This document shows positions 22,768-34,859 of a stretch of DNA of 64,000 bases, piece after piece (the stretch's first letter is position 1; every line of letters begins with the position of its first letter). Under the pieces are notes generated by a model. That model was not told the DNA's origin. It ran no database searches and saw only the letters and a program-made list of their open reading frames with translations. A program made the translations under genes and the position numbers. The stretch is from the NCBI GenBank assembly GCA_920105805.1, contig CAKKTI010000020.1, positions 52,740 through 116,739 on the forward strand, given 5' to 3'. The stretch comes from Condylostoma magnum (taxonomy: Eukaryota > Ciliophora > Heterotrichea > Heterotrichida > Condylostomatidae).

Positions 22768-24096
22768 TTAGATAATTCTATTTATTAAAGAAACAAACTC
22801 GTCAATATAGATTGTACTTGTTTCTTTTAGGTATTGGCTTAGCTTCATTGAATAAATAGTGTCAAGATTAAAAGGTTGCTATATGGAGGATAATGTTGCA
22901 TAAGTTTATTCAGGCTCTTTTAACTCATCAAATATAATTTGTAATGTTTCGTCTACTAGAATATTGTCTCAATCTATGCTCATTATAAAATAATTGAAAT
23001 AGGTAAACGGCAATTAACTTAGTGTTGCAATATTTATATTGTGTACGCTTTTGAAAATATCTTTAAAACTTTCAATATCTGGCATTTCACTTAATATTGC
23101 CTTATAATCATTAAATACTTGTTACTTTTGATCTATCAGATATCTTGAAAAATATGTAATGACTAATTATCTAAGAGGATTATAAAATAAGAAATCTCAT
23201 ACATTGGATTTTCCGCTTGACTCATACTACAATTCCTTTGCATTTATCCAACGATGTTATAAGACTTTTTAGATTGTAGGTCTTTAAATAGAATCTCTAG
23301 TAAGTAAACAGGCTATAAAGTCCTTACAATTATAAGAAACATTTGACTGTATTTCTAAGGCATAATGATCTTATTATAAAGTCTACCTTGCAGTTAACTC
23401 ACCTCCATACGGACTTGATCCTTCAATTAACTCCGATAAGATAATTCCTAAGCTCCATACATCAAATTTAAGCGACCAAATCTAAAACAATACCTCAGGA
23501 GGCGAGTACTTTAAATTGATATTATGAGATGATTACTAAAACATAGATTCTGCTGTATTAATAGTCCAAATATCACATATCTTAACTACTAACTTATCAC
23601 CTAGAAACTAAACTGCAATACAGTCAGGTTTAAGACTAAAATGCCCTATTTTATTTCTATGAAGCTCATTCAGGGCAAGCACTAATTAGTAGGTGATATC
23701 GCATACTTCCTACTCTGTAAGTGCAAACTAGTCATCAATTAGGCTTTAGAGACTTCTACCTTCAAACTTTTCCATTACAATAGAGTAATAATCACCATGC
23801 TCTATTAATTCGATAAATTAGACAATATGAGGATTAAAAATTTTACTTCACAGCTTTATCTGGTCCTGCAATTTCGTCTCTTAGTTTTTGTAGAAACCTT
23901 TAGCTATTTGCTTTATTACCACTTGAAACTTGTGAACTCGGTGATATGCACTCCAAATCTTACCTGACTCTAAGCTAGCAATTTCCTCTAATAACTCATA
24001 GTCTGTTTATATATCCTTTACCTAAATTTTCTGAATATCTTCAAGGGAAAACCAGATAAAGTCTCTTTGGTTGATCTTATTAGAGCAAGACCCCAT
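22768..24096 (-). CDS. CDPK-like pseudokinase
   Basis: 442 residues. Protein-kinase fold visible from the VAIK-like VVIKQI, HPHIVxFxE-type NPHIVQFIELIEHGDYY, and PPEVLF...FDVWSLGIILSELI. The catalytic HRD reads H152-F-S, the metal-binding DFG reads D175-I-W, and the glycine loop is degenerate (ASLESGKIW), so catalytic activity is unlikely. After the kinase fold comes a region with weak EF-hand-like spacing (FKDIFKSVH; MSIDWDNILVDETLQIIFDEL), recalling Ca2+-dependent kinases. N-terminus MGSCSN suggests myristoylation. I infer a membrane-bound scaffold or Ca2+-responsive regulator. Divergent from the Aurora-like gene by about 107 bp. Confidence 0.8.
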
Positions 24097-24203
24097 TTTA
24101 TCTATATATACGGTTTAAGTCTTATTTGATCTTTTTTTAGGAAAAATGTATTAATATAAGTCTTAACCTAATATGCATAATTTATTAAATATCAAACATA
24201 TTA

Positions 24204-25004
24204 ATGGGCGGGTAAAAGAAAATCTGAACAATCAATGACTTTATTATAGGTTAAAAACTAGGTGCAGGAAAATTTGGCCGAGTCTACTGTGCAATAGAGT
24301 CTAAAACTTAAACAATAGTTGCTTTAAAAGTAATAAGCAAAAAGTATGTAATGCAGCATAACATGGAAAAATGTATACGTAGAGAACTGGCAATACACAT
24401 AAGACTAAATCACCCAAATATAATCAAGCTCTATACCTACTTCTGAGATGAGAAAAGGATCTACCTTGTACTGGAATATGCAGAATGTGATTTGTTTAAT
24501 TACTATCAACGCAATGAGCTATCAGAGAAGCAAGCTGCTCTATATACATACGATATTGTAAAGGCGTTGTAATATCTTCACTAAAACAACATATACCACA
24601 GAGATCTAAAGCCAGAAAATGTCCTTATGGTGAATGGAGTCGCTAAAATATCAGATATGGGATGGGCAGTGCATTCATTACGACAGAACAGGAAAACTTT
24701 ATGCGGGACTTTAGATTATCTTTGCCCTGAAATGGTAAATGGAATGCAGTATAATGCCTCGGCTGATATTTGAACTATAGGTATCTTTCTATACGATCTT
24801 TTACATAGAAATTCTCCATTCCATGGAGAAAGTAAAAATTAGACGTATAATAACATAAAAAGAGGGTAAATTGCCTTCAAGAAAGGATGCAGTAGTGATT
24901 ATGTCAATCTAGTCAGATAACTTTTGCAATAAAGACCAAGAATGCGTCCAAAGATAGAGGAAATTCTACAGAACCAGTTTTTCAGGCGCTACTTAAATGT
25001 TTAA
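24204..25004 (+). CDS. Aurora-like serine/threonine kinase
   Basis: 266 residues, essentially a bare kinase domain. KLGAGKFGRVY glycine loop, ALKVISK lysine motif, HRDLKPENVL catalytic loop, then SDMGWAVH (DMG in place of DFG, with the GW-VH seen in Aurora kinases), and the activation segment KTLCGTLDYLCPEM typical of Auroras. DIWTIG uses UGA for Trp. Auroras control mitosis and cilia disassembly (family knowledge). No N-terminal extension apart from MGGQKK. Ends TAA TAA, three bases from the convergent gene's stop. Confidence 0.88.
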
Positions 25005-25007
25005 TAA

Positions 25008-25316
25008 CTAATTGTCATTTCCTATAACAAATAGACCTTTCTTCTTAGCTTCTTCATCACTTACCATTTAAGAATAGAGGGCTACTGGATTGTAAAGATC
25101 CTTAGTTTCCTCAAATTCAGGGGTTTTAGCTATTACCTCATCTTCAGACTTTCTTCTAACTTATAAATAGCTTTTTTTACGATTTTGTCTATGTTTTTCC
25201 AGAAGGCCGTCAAATACAAAGTAAGGATGATACCAATAATACAGAGCAGGGGCGTTTAGAAGAACTAATCCCCCAGCTAGTCTTGCTGCCCAATGCACTC
25301 TTAGGTTGAAAACCAT
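25008..25316 (-). CDS. Small one-TM hypothetical protein
   Basis: 102 residues. N-terminal region RLAGGLVLLNAPALYYWY is hydrophobic and followed by HPYFVFDGLLEKHRQNRKK, giving a membrane segment with a basic flank; the C-terminal half is acidic. This resembles small mitochondrial inner-membrane or complex-I accessory proteins in layout, but I recognise no family. Ends at UAG. It starts 16 bp after the stop of the upstream TPR gene and is convergent with the Aurora-like kinase. Confidence 0.65.
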
Positions 25317-25332
25317 TTTTATTATAATTTCA

Positions 25333-26631
25333 CTACAAGTCTCTAATAAATTTGCTGATTTGACTGTTAGGGCTGGCACTTAAGTATAGAAGTCCACATA
25401 GAAGCAGGAACATAAGAAGCATAAATTTCCAATCAAAAATTTGCTCGCATTCCAATTCTTCCTGTTTTTTTGCAAACTATTACTCTTCTTTTAAACCGAT
25501 TTCTTAAATGCACTGTAGAAGCAGCCTTTTGTTTAATTTGGAGTCGTTAAATGCTTTAATTATCATATTTCTCTTAGCACCTTCGAATCCTGTAGCTGTA
25601 TCTGGATTTTCTAGATCAATACCTGCGTTTTATGCTATTATTCTCAGATGCATTGGCGCTGATTTTGGTTGCAGTTGTTGTATTCAGTTCATTTAAGACA
25701 GTAGTTCTTATACATGCACTTGCTCATCTATTACTCTATCAAGATTCTTGGCATCATCTTAGTAGTAGCTGTACATTTTAGCGTATTTTTGTCTAAGTCT
25801 TTTAATAACATTATGCTCAAACTCTAAGTGATTTGTAGGCATGAGTCCAGAATAAGATTTTACTTGTTTTACAAACCTTTAGAAGAACTCAGTTTCTATT
25901 TACTCTAAGATACTTAGACGTTCTTCTGCTAGTTTTAATTAAAGTGTATATGTTTCATTAATACTACAAGCGTCGTAGATATCTCTAATAGCTAATTGTA
26001 ATTTCATATGAGAGTTTTCAAGGTTTAACACTATGGCTAGTCCTCGCCTTACCATTAAGTCCGGGTTTCCTGGAAACAATTAAAGCATTGTTTTAGAGAT
26101 TTCATAGGACTCGTGATAGTGTTATAAGTAAAGCATAGTAGTTAAAAGATTTATATACAGTTGTCTTACAGCTGCTATTGCTGCCTATGGTTCATCTTCC
26201 TAACATACTATGTGCTGCAAATTAGAATCATTAAATCCTTCCTTTCTATCAACAAATTTTACATACTAAAACAGTCCCAATGCATGTTCATAGCAGAAAA
26301 GAGCCTTTTTATAATTTCCCTTTGAAAATTCTCTATTTCCAGCATCTTTCAGCTCAGATGACAGCATTATTTTCGCCAAAGATCCAAGGTTACGCTTATT
26401 CACTATGTTTTCATTATGAAACAAAGTGTCCTGAATATGAAGGGGCAGGTTTAGATACATAGAACAGTTTTGAATTGAAATTGATTCTTTGATATCTTTA
26501 TAAGGGGATAATCTTGGCAAGGGAAAACTAGGCTGTAAGGGATCTAAAGACGGGTCAAGCTTTGAGGGCTTTGGGGATTTTTAAAAGGGGCATTATGGAA
26601 TGTTTTCTGATTTAAAAGGACATCCTGACAT
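25333..26631 (-). CDS. TPR-repeat protein with C-terminal membrane anchor
   Basis: 432 residues. Pro/Ser-rich N-terminus (MSGCPFKSENIP), a TPR core starting ELKDAGNREFSKGNYKKALF, then long helices (ECEQIF at the end of a Gln/Glu-rich coil), and a C-terminal hydrophobic anchor FMLLMFLLLCGLLYLSAS near residues 407-422. The TPR spacing resembles co-chaperone TPRs that dock Hsp70/Hsp90, so a membrane-bound co-chaperone or import receptor is possible (inference). The ATG at 26629 was chosen because the frame is continuous from there and a shorter frame would need a TTG start. Ends at UAG followed by UGA. Confidence 0.75.
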
Positions 26632-26735
26632 TTTATTGTTTTTTAGTCTGATAACATTGTACTAATATACAAAGATTTTCTTATAGTTCCACTGTATAAG
26701 TCATCTTCCAATAAACACTAATCTCTAATACAAAA

Positions 26736-27650
26736 ATGGGAAGCAATTGTCCTTGTATAAACTCAATCGCTTTTGAAGAGATGCAGAAGCACTAAATAGA
26801 AACAATACACAAAAAGATTCACCCAATACAGGCCTTACCAAGTTTTGTAAAAATCTAAGCAGTATGACGAGGACACTCAGTTCGAAAGGAGCTTAGAAAG
26901 CTTCCTGACTTTTCTAATGAGAACACTCGTCGAACTGAGCGCAACCTGGGTGATTTTTCCTACGGGGACTACAGAATGCCTCATGTACAGTAACGCCCTC
27001 CTGTGAAATTTGAAAACGGTGCAGTTTACTAAGGAGAATGAAATGAAGAAGGGAATTTTAGAGAAGGACGCGGAGTACAGATATGGGAAGACGGCTCTAA
27101 ATATGAGGGATGATGAGCTAGAGACATGGCAAACGGCAGGGGCCGTTTGATACATGGAGACGGCGATGTATACGAAGGGGACTGGGTTGATGACAGGTCT
27201 CACGGGTATGGAAAGTACGAGCATTTTAACGGGGCTGTGTATGAGGGAGAGTGGTACTGTGATAAACAGCATGGAAAAGGAATTGAAACATGGCCGGATG
27301 GGGCTGTGTATGAAGGAGACTATTTTGAGGGAAGTAAGCATGGGAAAGGGCTGTTTTAGTGGGCCGATGGGAGCTTTTATATGGGGGAGTTTAGAATGAA
27401 TAGTATTAATGGGTTTGGGGTTTACTAATGGCCGGATAAGAGACAGTATAAGGGATTTTGGAGTAATAATCATATGCATGGGAAAGGAGAGTTTCATTGG
27501 CCGGATGGAAGGAGGTTTATTGGAATGTATTATAAAGATTAAAAACATGGGGAAGGGAAGTTTGAGTGGCCTGATGGAAGGAAGCTAGTTGGGAATTGGG
27601 AAATGGGAAAACAGAGAGGAGTAGGGACTGTGTTATTAAATAAAATGTAA
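26736..27650 (+). CDS. MORN-repeat protein (2) with IQ motif
   Basis: 304 residues. N-terminus MGSNCPC fits dual acylation. An IQ-like calmodulin-binding motif ([15 protein letters not shown], Trp as UGA) near residue 45 is followed from about residue 95 by about nine MORN repeats ([30 protein letters not shown]). Residues 126-127 are encoded by two consecutive UGA codons (27111-27116) giving Trp-Trp inside a MORN unit. I infer a Ca2+/calmodulin-regulated membrane or axonemal scaffold. A long antisense ORF over this gene is a shadow of its purine-rich coding strand. Confidence 0.9.
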
Positions 27651-27690
27651 TCGAGCTGTTTAGATAAGCATTTTGTTAGAAATTTATAAA

Positions 27691-28605
27691 CTAAAATTTG
27701 TAGAATCTACTTGTATCGTGTCCTAAAGCCCTTAAATGTTGTCTTATCATGAAATTCATAGGAGGAGGCCCACAGAACATAATAAAAGTGTCCTTTGAAG
27801 GAGCTGGCAAATTTCTACTTAGCATTTCTTTAGTAACAAATCCACTGCCTTAGTTCCATCCATTTGGAGGATTATCTAAACAATTAAACAATCTCAATTA
27901 TCCCTTTTATTGCAATTCGTCTAATTACGTCTTTAGTAAAATATCATCTATAGATTTATTTGCATAGACTAAGGATAACTTTGCATTTTCACCTTAAGTA
28001 CTAGTTATGTACTAAATTATTTAAAAGATTGGAGTAATTCCTGTACCCCCAGCAACAAATCCTAGATTATTTGCTTTAATTATCCTCGATTGTCCCTTCT
28101 AGAATAATTCAAACCGGTTTTTTCCTATATAGTGAAGGTTTCCTTTAGGCCCTGATATAGAAATACTATCACCAATTTTTAAGTTATCAACATGCTGAGA
28201 CATTAGCCCTCCATGCGGAAATTTAGGATGTATATTAGGATAATACACTTTTATAACTAAATCAAAGTATCCTTTTGTATAAATAGTTGAAATTGGAGTA
28301 TATTTCCTTTTAATTTATTTAGTTACTCCATTATTTTCGGGATCTGGCACTTAAGCATGCAAGATTATATGCTCTCCCAGATTCAGGCCTAGTGGAGTAT
28401 CTTCCTAATGCATTGCAAACCTAAAGATTTTAGTATCGTGAGAAATTTCTTGTTTTTCTATAAGTTTTACCTAGTATAAAGTTTTCTCACCTTATAAAGG
28501 ACCTTTTGGAGTTTATAGTTTACTATTTCTTAGCTTTAAGTATATTAATAGAAGAACTAAGGCAATGGGAAGGATGATAAGTAATGATGTTAAATCTAGT
28601 ACCAT
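27691..28605 (-). CDS. NADH-cytochrome b5 reductase
   Basis: 304 residues. N-terminal TM anchor (SLLIILPIALVLLLIYL), FAD-binding RKYTPIST and GGLMSQH segments, and the NADH-binding lobe with GFVAGGTGITP and FCGPPPM. The enzyme passes electrons from NADH to cytochrome b5 for lipid desaturation and related reactions, at ER or outer mitochondrial membranes. The C-terminus ends FYKF-UAG, close to the family's aromatic end, which supports UAG as stop. Length is typical. It is convergent with MORN protein 2 across 40 bp. Confidence 0.93.
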
Positions 28606-28859
28606 TTTTTAATGAACAAAAATCGTTATAGATTTTATGCATGTGGCTTTAATAATTATGCATAAAAGTTACTATATTAGATACACTAATTCCCCTTTTA
28701 ACTTTAAAATAATTCAACCTGTAAATTAAAACTACCATAATTCTTCCTAATATGCAGTAACAAAATAAATAACTAATATTCTCCTTCATATCTAAAATCA
28801 GCATAAAGCTATTCCTACTTAAATACAACAATTCATTTCATCTCATATTAATATTCAAA

Positions 28860-30404
28860 ATGTAAAATGACTTTTTATTCAAAACTTTCCAGCCCGGCGG
28901 AGCCAAGCAAAGAGCTAAAAGAGGAGGCTCATTAGATAAAACCACAGAAAAATTTCTAAACCAAACATTTTAACTAAGGAGAAAATCTCGCCGAAACAAT
29001 TCCTAAATTGGATAAGCAACGCATAGATAATTGTCTTAAACTAATGAAATCGACCCAAGCATATTGCGCAAGTAGAATCAATAATTAAGAGCTTAAATAT
29101 AGAAGTATGAGAAATAAAACCATAGTAAAGAAAACTCCGACTCAATGGAGTTATAGGATGTCATAAATTAGTACAAAATACTAAAGGAATAGTACAAAAA
29201 GGTTGAGAAGGAAATAACTCAGGTACAGGTATCTGGGTAAAAGGAGTAATAAATCACTAGTAATATTTAGCAGTAATCTAAAGAATGCTTAAAATATAAG
29301 AAATTGTTTGAAGAAGCGTTTTAATTGCTTAACAATGGCTTTAATATAAGTGATTTTGATAAGCATGTTAAGTAAATTGGTGCTATGAACACTGCTTTGA
29401 GTCAGCATTTAAATCAGATGAAAAACCAATTAACCTGAAACAAAGCTCCTAAGTAATTAAAGAGTTTACGCTAAGAAATTCAATAATCTATCAAGCTAAA
29501 CCAAGTAAGAGCCTTTTAAAATGCATCAATGAATAAATTTATATCAATAAGTAATCAGAACAAGCTATGCTATAATTGTTAACTTCCTTTGAATTAGATG
29601 CGCACTAAAAGCATAGAAGAAGTTGCATAGAGGATATAGTTAACTTTGGAGTACTGTGGATTTGATTTTAAGTTCTTTCTTATTTTGATTAATGGGTAAA
29701 ATAACATGAGTTTATAATAGCTGAAGTATGGAATAAGTTTACTCAACATTAAAAATGTGGATGAAGAACTAGAAAATCTATGGGAGGAGATTAATACTAA
29801 TAATCAATAGTATTTGAATTCCAGTATAGTTGAAAATGCTATTTTGAGATATAAGCCTATAGGCACTGTCCCGTATGAAATTGCTAGTGTTGGAATACTT
29901 TAGATACAAGAAATACTATCTCAGTAAAGAATCGCATTAGAATAAATTTTCCCAAATAGATAATAATTGACTGTATGAGAAATGTAATCAATTTTAGTAA
30001 AAGAGCCAGTTCAAATTGATGAGGAGTCATCTTATTTGGTATCAGCTTTTATTTTTAGGTAAGAAAATTCATTAAATAGAGAAGTCATTATTACAAGATT
30101 GAGAAACTGTATAAGAGGTGCAAAATTGTCTTAGGATCCTTCACAAATGGAAAATTTGATTTAATTTTTGAGCAAAAACGCTTAGAATATTTTTATTAAT
30201 TGTAGAATGTAAGATACCTAGAACAGAAATACTATAAGCTTGAGTCAATGGGAAAATATTATTGAGGATTTATAAAACTAAGCTCAGAAAAACAATTTTA
30301 AGAATTTCTGCTATTTCTTAACCGGAGATAAAAATTTAGTATGCTATAAAAAAATCCTACAAAATTATATTTCTTAGAATATTAATAACGAAATGTTGTT
30401 ATAA
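28860..30404 (+). CDS. Coiled-coil protein of unknown function
   Basis: 514 residues. Basic Gly/Lys/Arg-rich start (GGAKQRAKRGGS), a long coiled coil about residues 65-190 (INQYKILKEQYKKVEKEIT), then a mostly helical C-terminal half with an EF-hand-like stretch but no full loop. UGA gives Trp several times. The first codons are ATG TAA, so the second residue is Gln. The frame was chosen over one starting at 28868 because that one decays after about 160 codons. The stop is taken as UAA 30402; further in-frame UGA and UAA follow. No family recognised; a cytoskeletal or basal-body role would be a guess. Confidence 0.7.
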
Positions 30405-30620
30405 TCACGTTTACACTGTTGTTTATTATCATTTAAGTATAAGATCTGACTTTATCTCTTACTGTTTTACTAATAATTCACTTTTCTTATATATAGAAAT
30501 ATTATATCAAACTTAATTATATTGTTTAATTGTAAGTCAAATATAGATATTTGTATATTCAATGCATAAGAAATCTTCTTGTACTTCTACCTAAAATTTT
30601 TAACACAAATTTTAACAAGA

Positions 30621-33053
30621 ATGTCAGTTTTTGGAGTAAAAGAATACTGGTAAACTAAAGTAGGAAGTGAAGAGGAGTTTGATGTAGGATCTCTATGCCT
30701 TTACAATCAAACAAGCATAGTGATTGGTAGCTTACAAGGAATTTTAAGAATTTACAATCCCTAATAAGGTAATTTTCGAATCGAGCAAATGCAACTAGAG
30801 CAATAGATGAATAGTATTTTGCAAGTATCTTCCGGCAAGTTTACATAACAGTCGGATGAAACTCTAGCAATTCTGCATCCTAGGAGTCTTGGTGTATACT
30901 TGGTATAAGATTCCGCTTTAAGACTATGCTTTGAGCACAAATTACAGAGAAATGCGTTTAACTTCACCTATGGCTCATTTGGACAGTACTCGGGACAAGG
31001 CCATGACTTTATATGTATTCAATCATCCGACGGTGCCTTAGGTTTCTACGAGTACTAGAACTATGTTTTTGCAGTGTAACTTCCAAATTTCCTAGCTCCT
31101 AACAGTATTTTCTACTAGAGGCAGTTTGATTAGTTTATCATAGCAAATAGCAGCATGGAGGTGGAAACTTATAGTTATTCCAAGCTAAGGGAGGCTTATT
31201 AAAGGTATTAACAGGGACAGGATGCTAATTTCAGTCCTGATTAAAGAACCAATATAGGGGAGTATGTTCAGGATATACAGTCAGCCTACACTGGAAGCTT
31301 TGTGGATTATTATGTACTAGGTGAGCATAGTCTGTTTGGTATAAAGGAGTAAAGTGGACTGAAAATGAGTAAAAAATTAGATTATATTCCTAGCTGCATG
31401 GCCATATACAGGCAAGATGGAGTTATTGTTGGCTCTTTTACAGGGCATATGATGATATACAATAGGAATTATTTGATATGGAGCTGTAAACTAAACACTC
31501 CTCCAGTATGAATTGGGCTGATTTCATTAGATATACAGGGATTATTGATTAACTGTGGGGAATGCGGAGAATTAGAAATAGATTATCTGGGAACTGCCCC
31601 TTTACCTTATAATCTCATATACAAAGCTAAGCAATTAGATTATGCAGCAATTGACTAGGAATTAAGAGCAGTAAACTAACAACTATCAGGATAAACAGTT
31701 ATACAGGAACCAATTAACTAAATTCAAGTTTCCATACAAAACAATGATTAGATAATAAAGCAACAACACTTAGCAGAAGGATTCTATTAAGACAGTTAAG
31801 GAGTTGTAGCATCCAGAGTAACTTTTAACTTTGAGTACCCAGGGACAATATCTAACGTTAATATAGACTTCTAGTGCCCGCTCAATATACAGTGCTTAGA
31901 GGCTCCTTATAAAATAGAGTAAATCAGCGGAAACAGCACGTAAAATTTCCATTTTATGACTAATCCTAGTATATGCCCAAGTTCCCTAGAAATCAAGTTA
32001 TTAATAACATATCTGGAAGGTGAAAGTACTCGAGTCCAAGTGTAAACTTTCTAAGTGACTATTTTACTAATAGGATAAATAGTAAACCCTATAAAAGAAG
32101 CAGAATGCAGAATCACTTTAGTATTAATGCAACCAATACCAGGTTTAAGCAATCTTTTCCCGGAATTTGTGCTACAGTCTCCAAATGCAATGTCAATACG
32201 ATTCTTTAATAAAAGCCACGGAACACTGATCATAGGGAAATCGGGAGATAGAATAAGAATACAAGCATCATCATTTGATGCTTTATGGATGATGTCAGAT
32301 TTGCTTATATAAAAGGTTGGGGTTGATCTTATAAAGTTCGAGGAGCCACTGCCTTTGCTAGATGTGTATAAGATAATTGAAGACCATTTTAACTGCAGAA
32401 AAATAATAAAGGAAAAAGAGTAAAAGTTAGGATAGACGTGTGAGTAGTACACTGCTATATAGAAAAGAATCTTAGTGAGATTTAAGGATAGAAACCCTGC
32501 TTAGTTGAATAATTTAGACTATTTACTATAAAGTACACATATGTAGTTATCAAGGATGGCTGATGAAATCGATTTATAGTAGTAGATGTTGACTGATTTA
32601 TCTGCTAAGTTAAGTGCTGCAATCAATCTGCTGAACTTTTTAATAAAAGCAAGATTTGGATTGACCCAGGAAAACTATAAGATGCTTTAACATATTCTAA
32701 GTAGTAATGTTACTCAAGGGGAGTAGGGATGGGAAGAAGTTACAGACGCTGCTGTTGCGTAAGCTCTTAAAACTAGTTTGGCTAAGAATGATAAAGAGAG
32801 GTAAATAAAAATACCGTAGTTCACATTTCCGTAGAGTATTGACAAACTCAGAAAGCATATTGAAATACTGTGTGATCGATTGTCAAAGGGAGGAAGGTTA
32901 ATTAGTTAGTAAAAGGAATTTTATAGTTGTACGTAATACAGTCATTACAAGCTTGAATTAAGTAATCTTTGAACAAAGTAAATAGAATTACAGAGATTTG
33001 TGAGTTTATATACTTTAATTTATATACAAATTATGAAAAAGCCAATTATCTAA
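30621..33053 (+). CDS. BBS9: BBSome subunit BBS9 (PTHB1)
   Basis: 810 residues. Aligns with animal BBS9 from end to end by eye: start MSVFGVKEYW...EEEFDVGSLC, IVIGSLQGILRIYNP, HNLQR-type EHKLQRNAFNFTYGSFG, and near the C-terminus FNCRKIIKEK, AIQKRILVRFKDRNP, QGWEEVTDAA and LCDRLSKGGRL. BBS9 has an N-terminal beta-propeller, GAE domain and C-terminal platform and helices, and is part of the BBSome that moves membrane proteins in cilia. The stop UAA overlaps the convergent Alba gene's stop (CTAA). Slightly shorter than the animal protein at the C-terminus. Very sure. Confidence 0.95.
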
Positions 33054-33406
33054 GAAAATCATTGCCTTGTCTCCGCATTTTTTCGTGATTCTTCATGGTC
33101 TTGGAAAGCCTTATCAAAAGTAGGGGCTTTCTGGAGTCTAACAGTGGCCTTTGTCCTCTTCCTAAGATTTCCATTTCTATCAGGCTCTTCAATAGTATTA
33201 GTAGTAAAATTTCCAGGAGTGGTGTACCCTAAACTGCAAAGCATTTCAGCTGATCTAACTAAAACAGCAATTGCATCTTCTAAGCCCTGTAATTCAACTA
33301 CTGAATGCTGAAGGAGTAATTATTTGACTTAATTTACATAGAATGTGTGATAATTCCTATAGCTTACTCTAATTACCTGTTCAGCTGGAAGCTCTTAGTC
33401 GGCCAT
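33050..33406 (-). CDS. Alba-domain nucleic-acid-binding protein
   Basis: 118 residues. Residues 10-70 match the Alba fold pattern: VIRVSYRN...FYVNQVKQLLL, VELQGLEDAIAVLVRSAEML. The C-terminal 45 residues are charged (RNGNLRKRTKATVRLQKAP). Eukaryotic Alba proteins bind RNA (RNase P/MRP subunits, translational regulators). UGA encodes Trp three residues before the end, and the stop UAG overlaps the BBS9 stop. Its ATG abuts the upstream gene's UAA (TAAATG). Confidence 0.78.
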
Positions 33407-34288
33407 TTAATATTGTAAGATGGAGCGTAATGATTGCAGATAAAAATAATTGTTATTTTACGGTGTGTGGCTATTACAGTAATATTGGGTCTTATTACTA
33501 TAGAAGTTATTTTAAAGATATTAATAATGATAGACATGATATTAAGTAAATTTAAATTATGCACTACTACCAAGACTTGATAATATTCCTTTGATATTTT
33601 GATAATGCTACTCAGTATTTGACATTCTACTGTTGATTTCTTCGAATTATTAATGAAATTCTGATCTAACTATTTATAATATTTAGTCAGCAATACTCTC
33701 CTGCATTTGAAATTGATCCAAATGTTACTTAGGCTTTACATTTTATAACTGCTCCTTATAATACTTCAACTAATTTTCAAGCTCTTCAATCTTTTATTTA
33801 TAATCTTACTCTTACTTATGCGTTTTTTTCAACAATTCTTAGTACTTCAGCTCAACACTTCCTCACTAATCATTTCTATCAACAAAACTGCTCCTTAGCT
33901 TTGCCTAAGGATCAGGAGTTTTGGGCTTAAATTTCTATTTATCTATTGTGGTATTGAGTTCCTACAACAAACTAACAGCTTCATCTTATTGCGTAGTGCT
34001 AACTTAATCAACCCATTATAAATTTAGTCTATCATTATTAATAGAACTATATCGTTACCTGTTCTATTGAAAAGGCTTAGTAGGCAGTATACTACTCTAT
34101 TCTTGTATTTTATCATCAAAAAATTTGCTTTATAGAACAGATGCATAAGGCTAATTTTCATCGTTATTGCTTCCCCCGAAGCTACTGAACCCCTCACGCT
34201 TAAATGCACTTTAAAACATTGATTTAAATCGACCATGGCTTTCCTTAGTACTAGAGTCCTGGCTTCTGTCTAACGGATTTCGAGACAT
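33407..34288 (-). CDS. Coiled-coil hypothetical protein
   Basis: 293 residues. Ser/Asn-rich N-terminus, then a coiled coil about residues 125-200 (DYKQKIEELENQLKYYKEQL), ending in an Asn/Tyr/Gln-rich tail. No family recognised. Frame supported by heptads, by ATG at 34286 following the basic gene after 7 bp, and by a UAA that directly precedes the Alba ATG. The three genes 34859-33050 form a same-direction cluster with gaps of 7 and 0 bp. Confidence 0.7.
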
Positions 34289-34295
34289 TTTTAGA

Positions 34296-34859
34296 TTAAT
34301 TACGTTAGTTATACAGATTGTAAAATGTTTTATTTGCTTTGAAATTCTTAGAAAGTACAACTCTTCTAGAGGGAGAGGATAATCCTTGATAAATGTCAAG
34401 TTAAGACTGGGGTCGCATTAATTTAGCAGTTTCTGGTCTTGTAGGGGTTTAGTTTTAAGATTTTAGACTTAAAGTCTTTTTGCAGCCGCGAAGATAATTG
34501 AAGTCTTTTAGTCCTGATATCTGTTTAAAGTTTTTGCATGAGGAAGCTCTTTGTCCTTTTTGTAAAAATTTGTATTTTTATCGCTTTTTTAGAGGGATTT
34601 GATCTGTTTTGAGATTGTCGCTTGGAGATTGCAGTCGGGAAATTACAGTTTTATAAGTAGATTGGCGCTGGTGACGTGGGAAATTTTTACTCATTACTTA
34701 TTAAGCTTTGATTGAAATTTTACTATTGGCTTCTTTAGGAAATTACTTTAGTTTTAAGAATAGCTCGTTTGGATTTATCTTTAAAGCTTGTATTTGATGA
34801 TATTTCTATTCAATTCCTTATACTCTTTGTAAAACTCTCATTCTTCTTTGAATTTACAT
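34296..34859 (-). CDS. Highly basic hypothetical protein
   Basis: 187 residues, very Lys/Arg/Gln/Ser-rich (KNFPRHQRQSTYKTVISRL; LKKRQKYKFLQKGQR). It could be a microtubule- or nucleic-acid-binding protein, but only on composition. No family recognised. Stop is UAA at 34296, or UAA at 34305 two codons earlier. Sequence upstream of the ATG changes to AT-rich noncoding composition, which supports the start. Confidence 0.6.

Noticed and set aside
26877-27548. 223-residue minus-strand ORF under the standard code
   Set aside because: It is antisense to a clear MORN-repeat gene. Its Pro/Ser/Ile-rich translation is the complement of the purine-rich MORN codons, and no domain is visible.
28868-29330. 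Plus-strand frame starting ATGACTTTT
   Set aside because: Protein-like for about 160 codons but then decays, while the frame from 28860 continues coherently for 514 codons.
32051-32452. 133-residue minus-strand ORF
   Set aside because: Antisense to the conserved BBS9 C-terminal half; no recognisable features.
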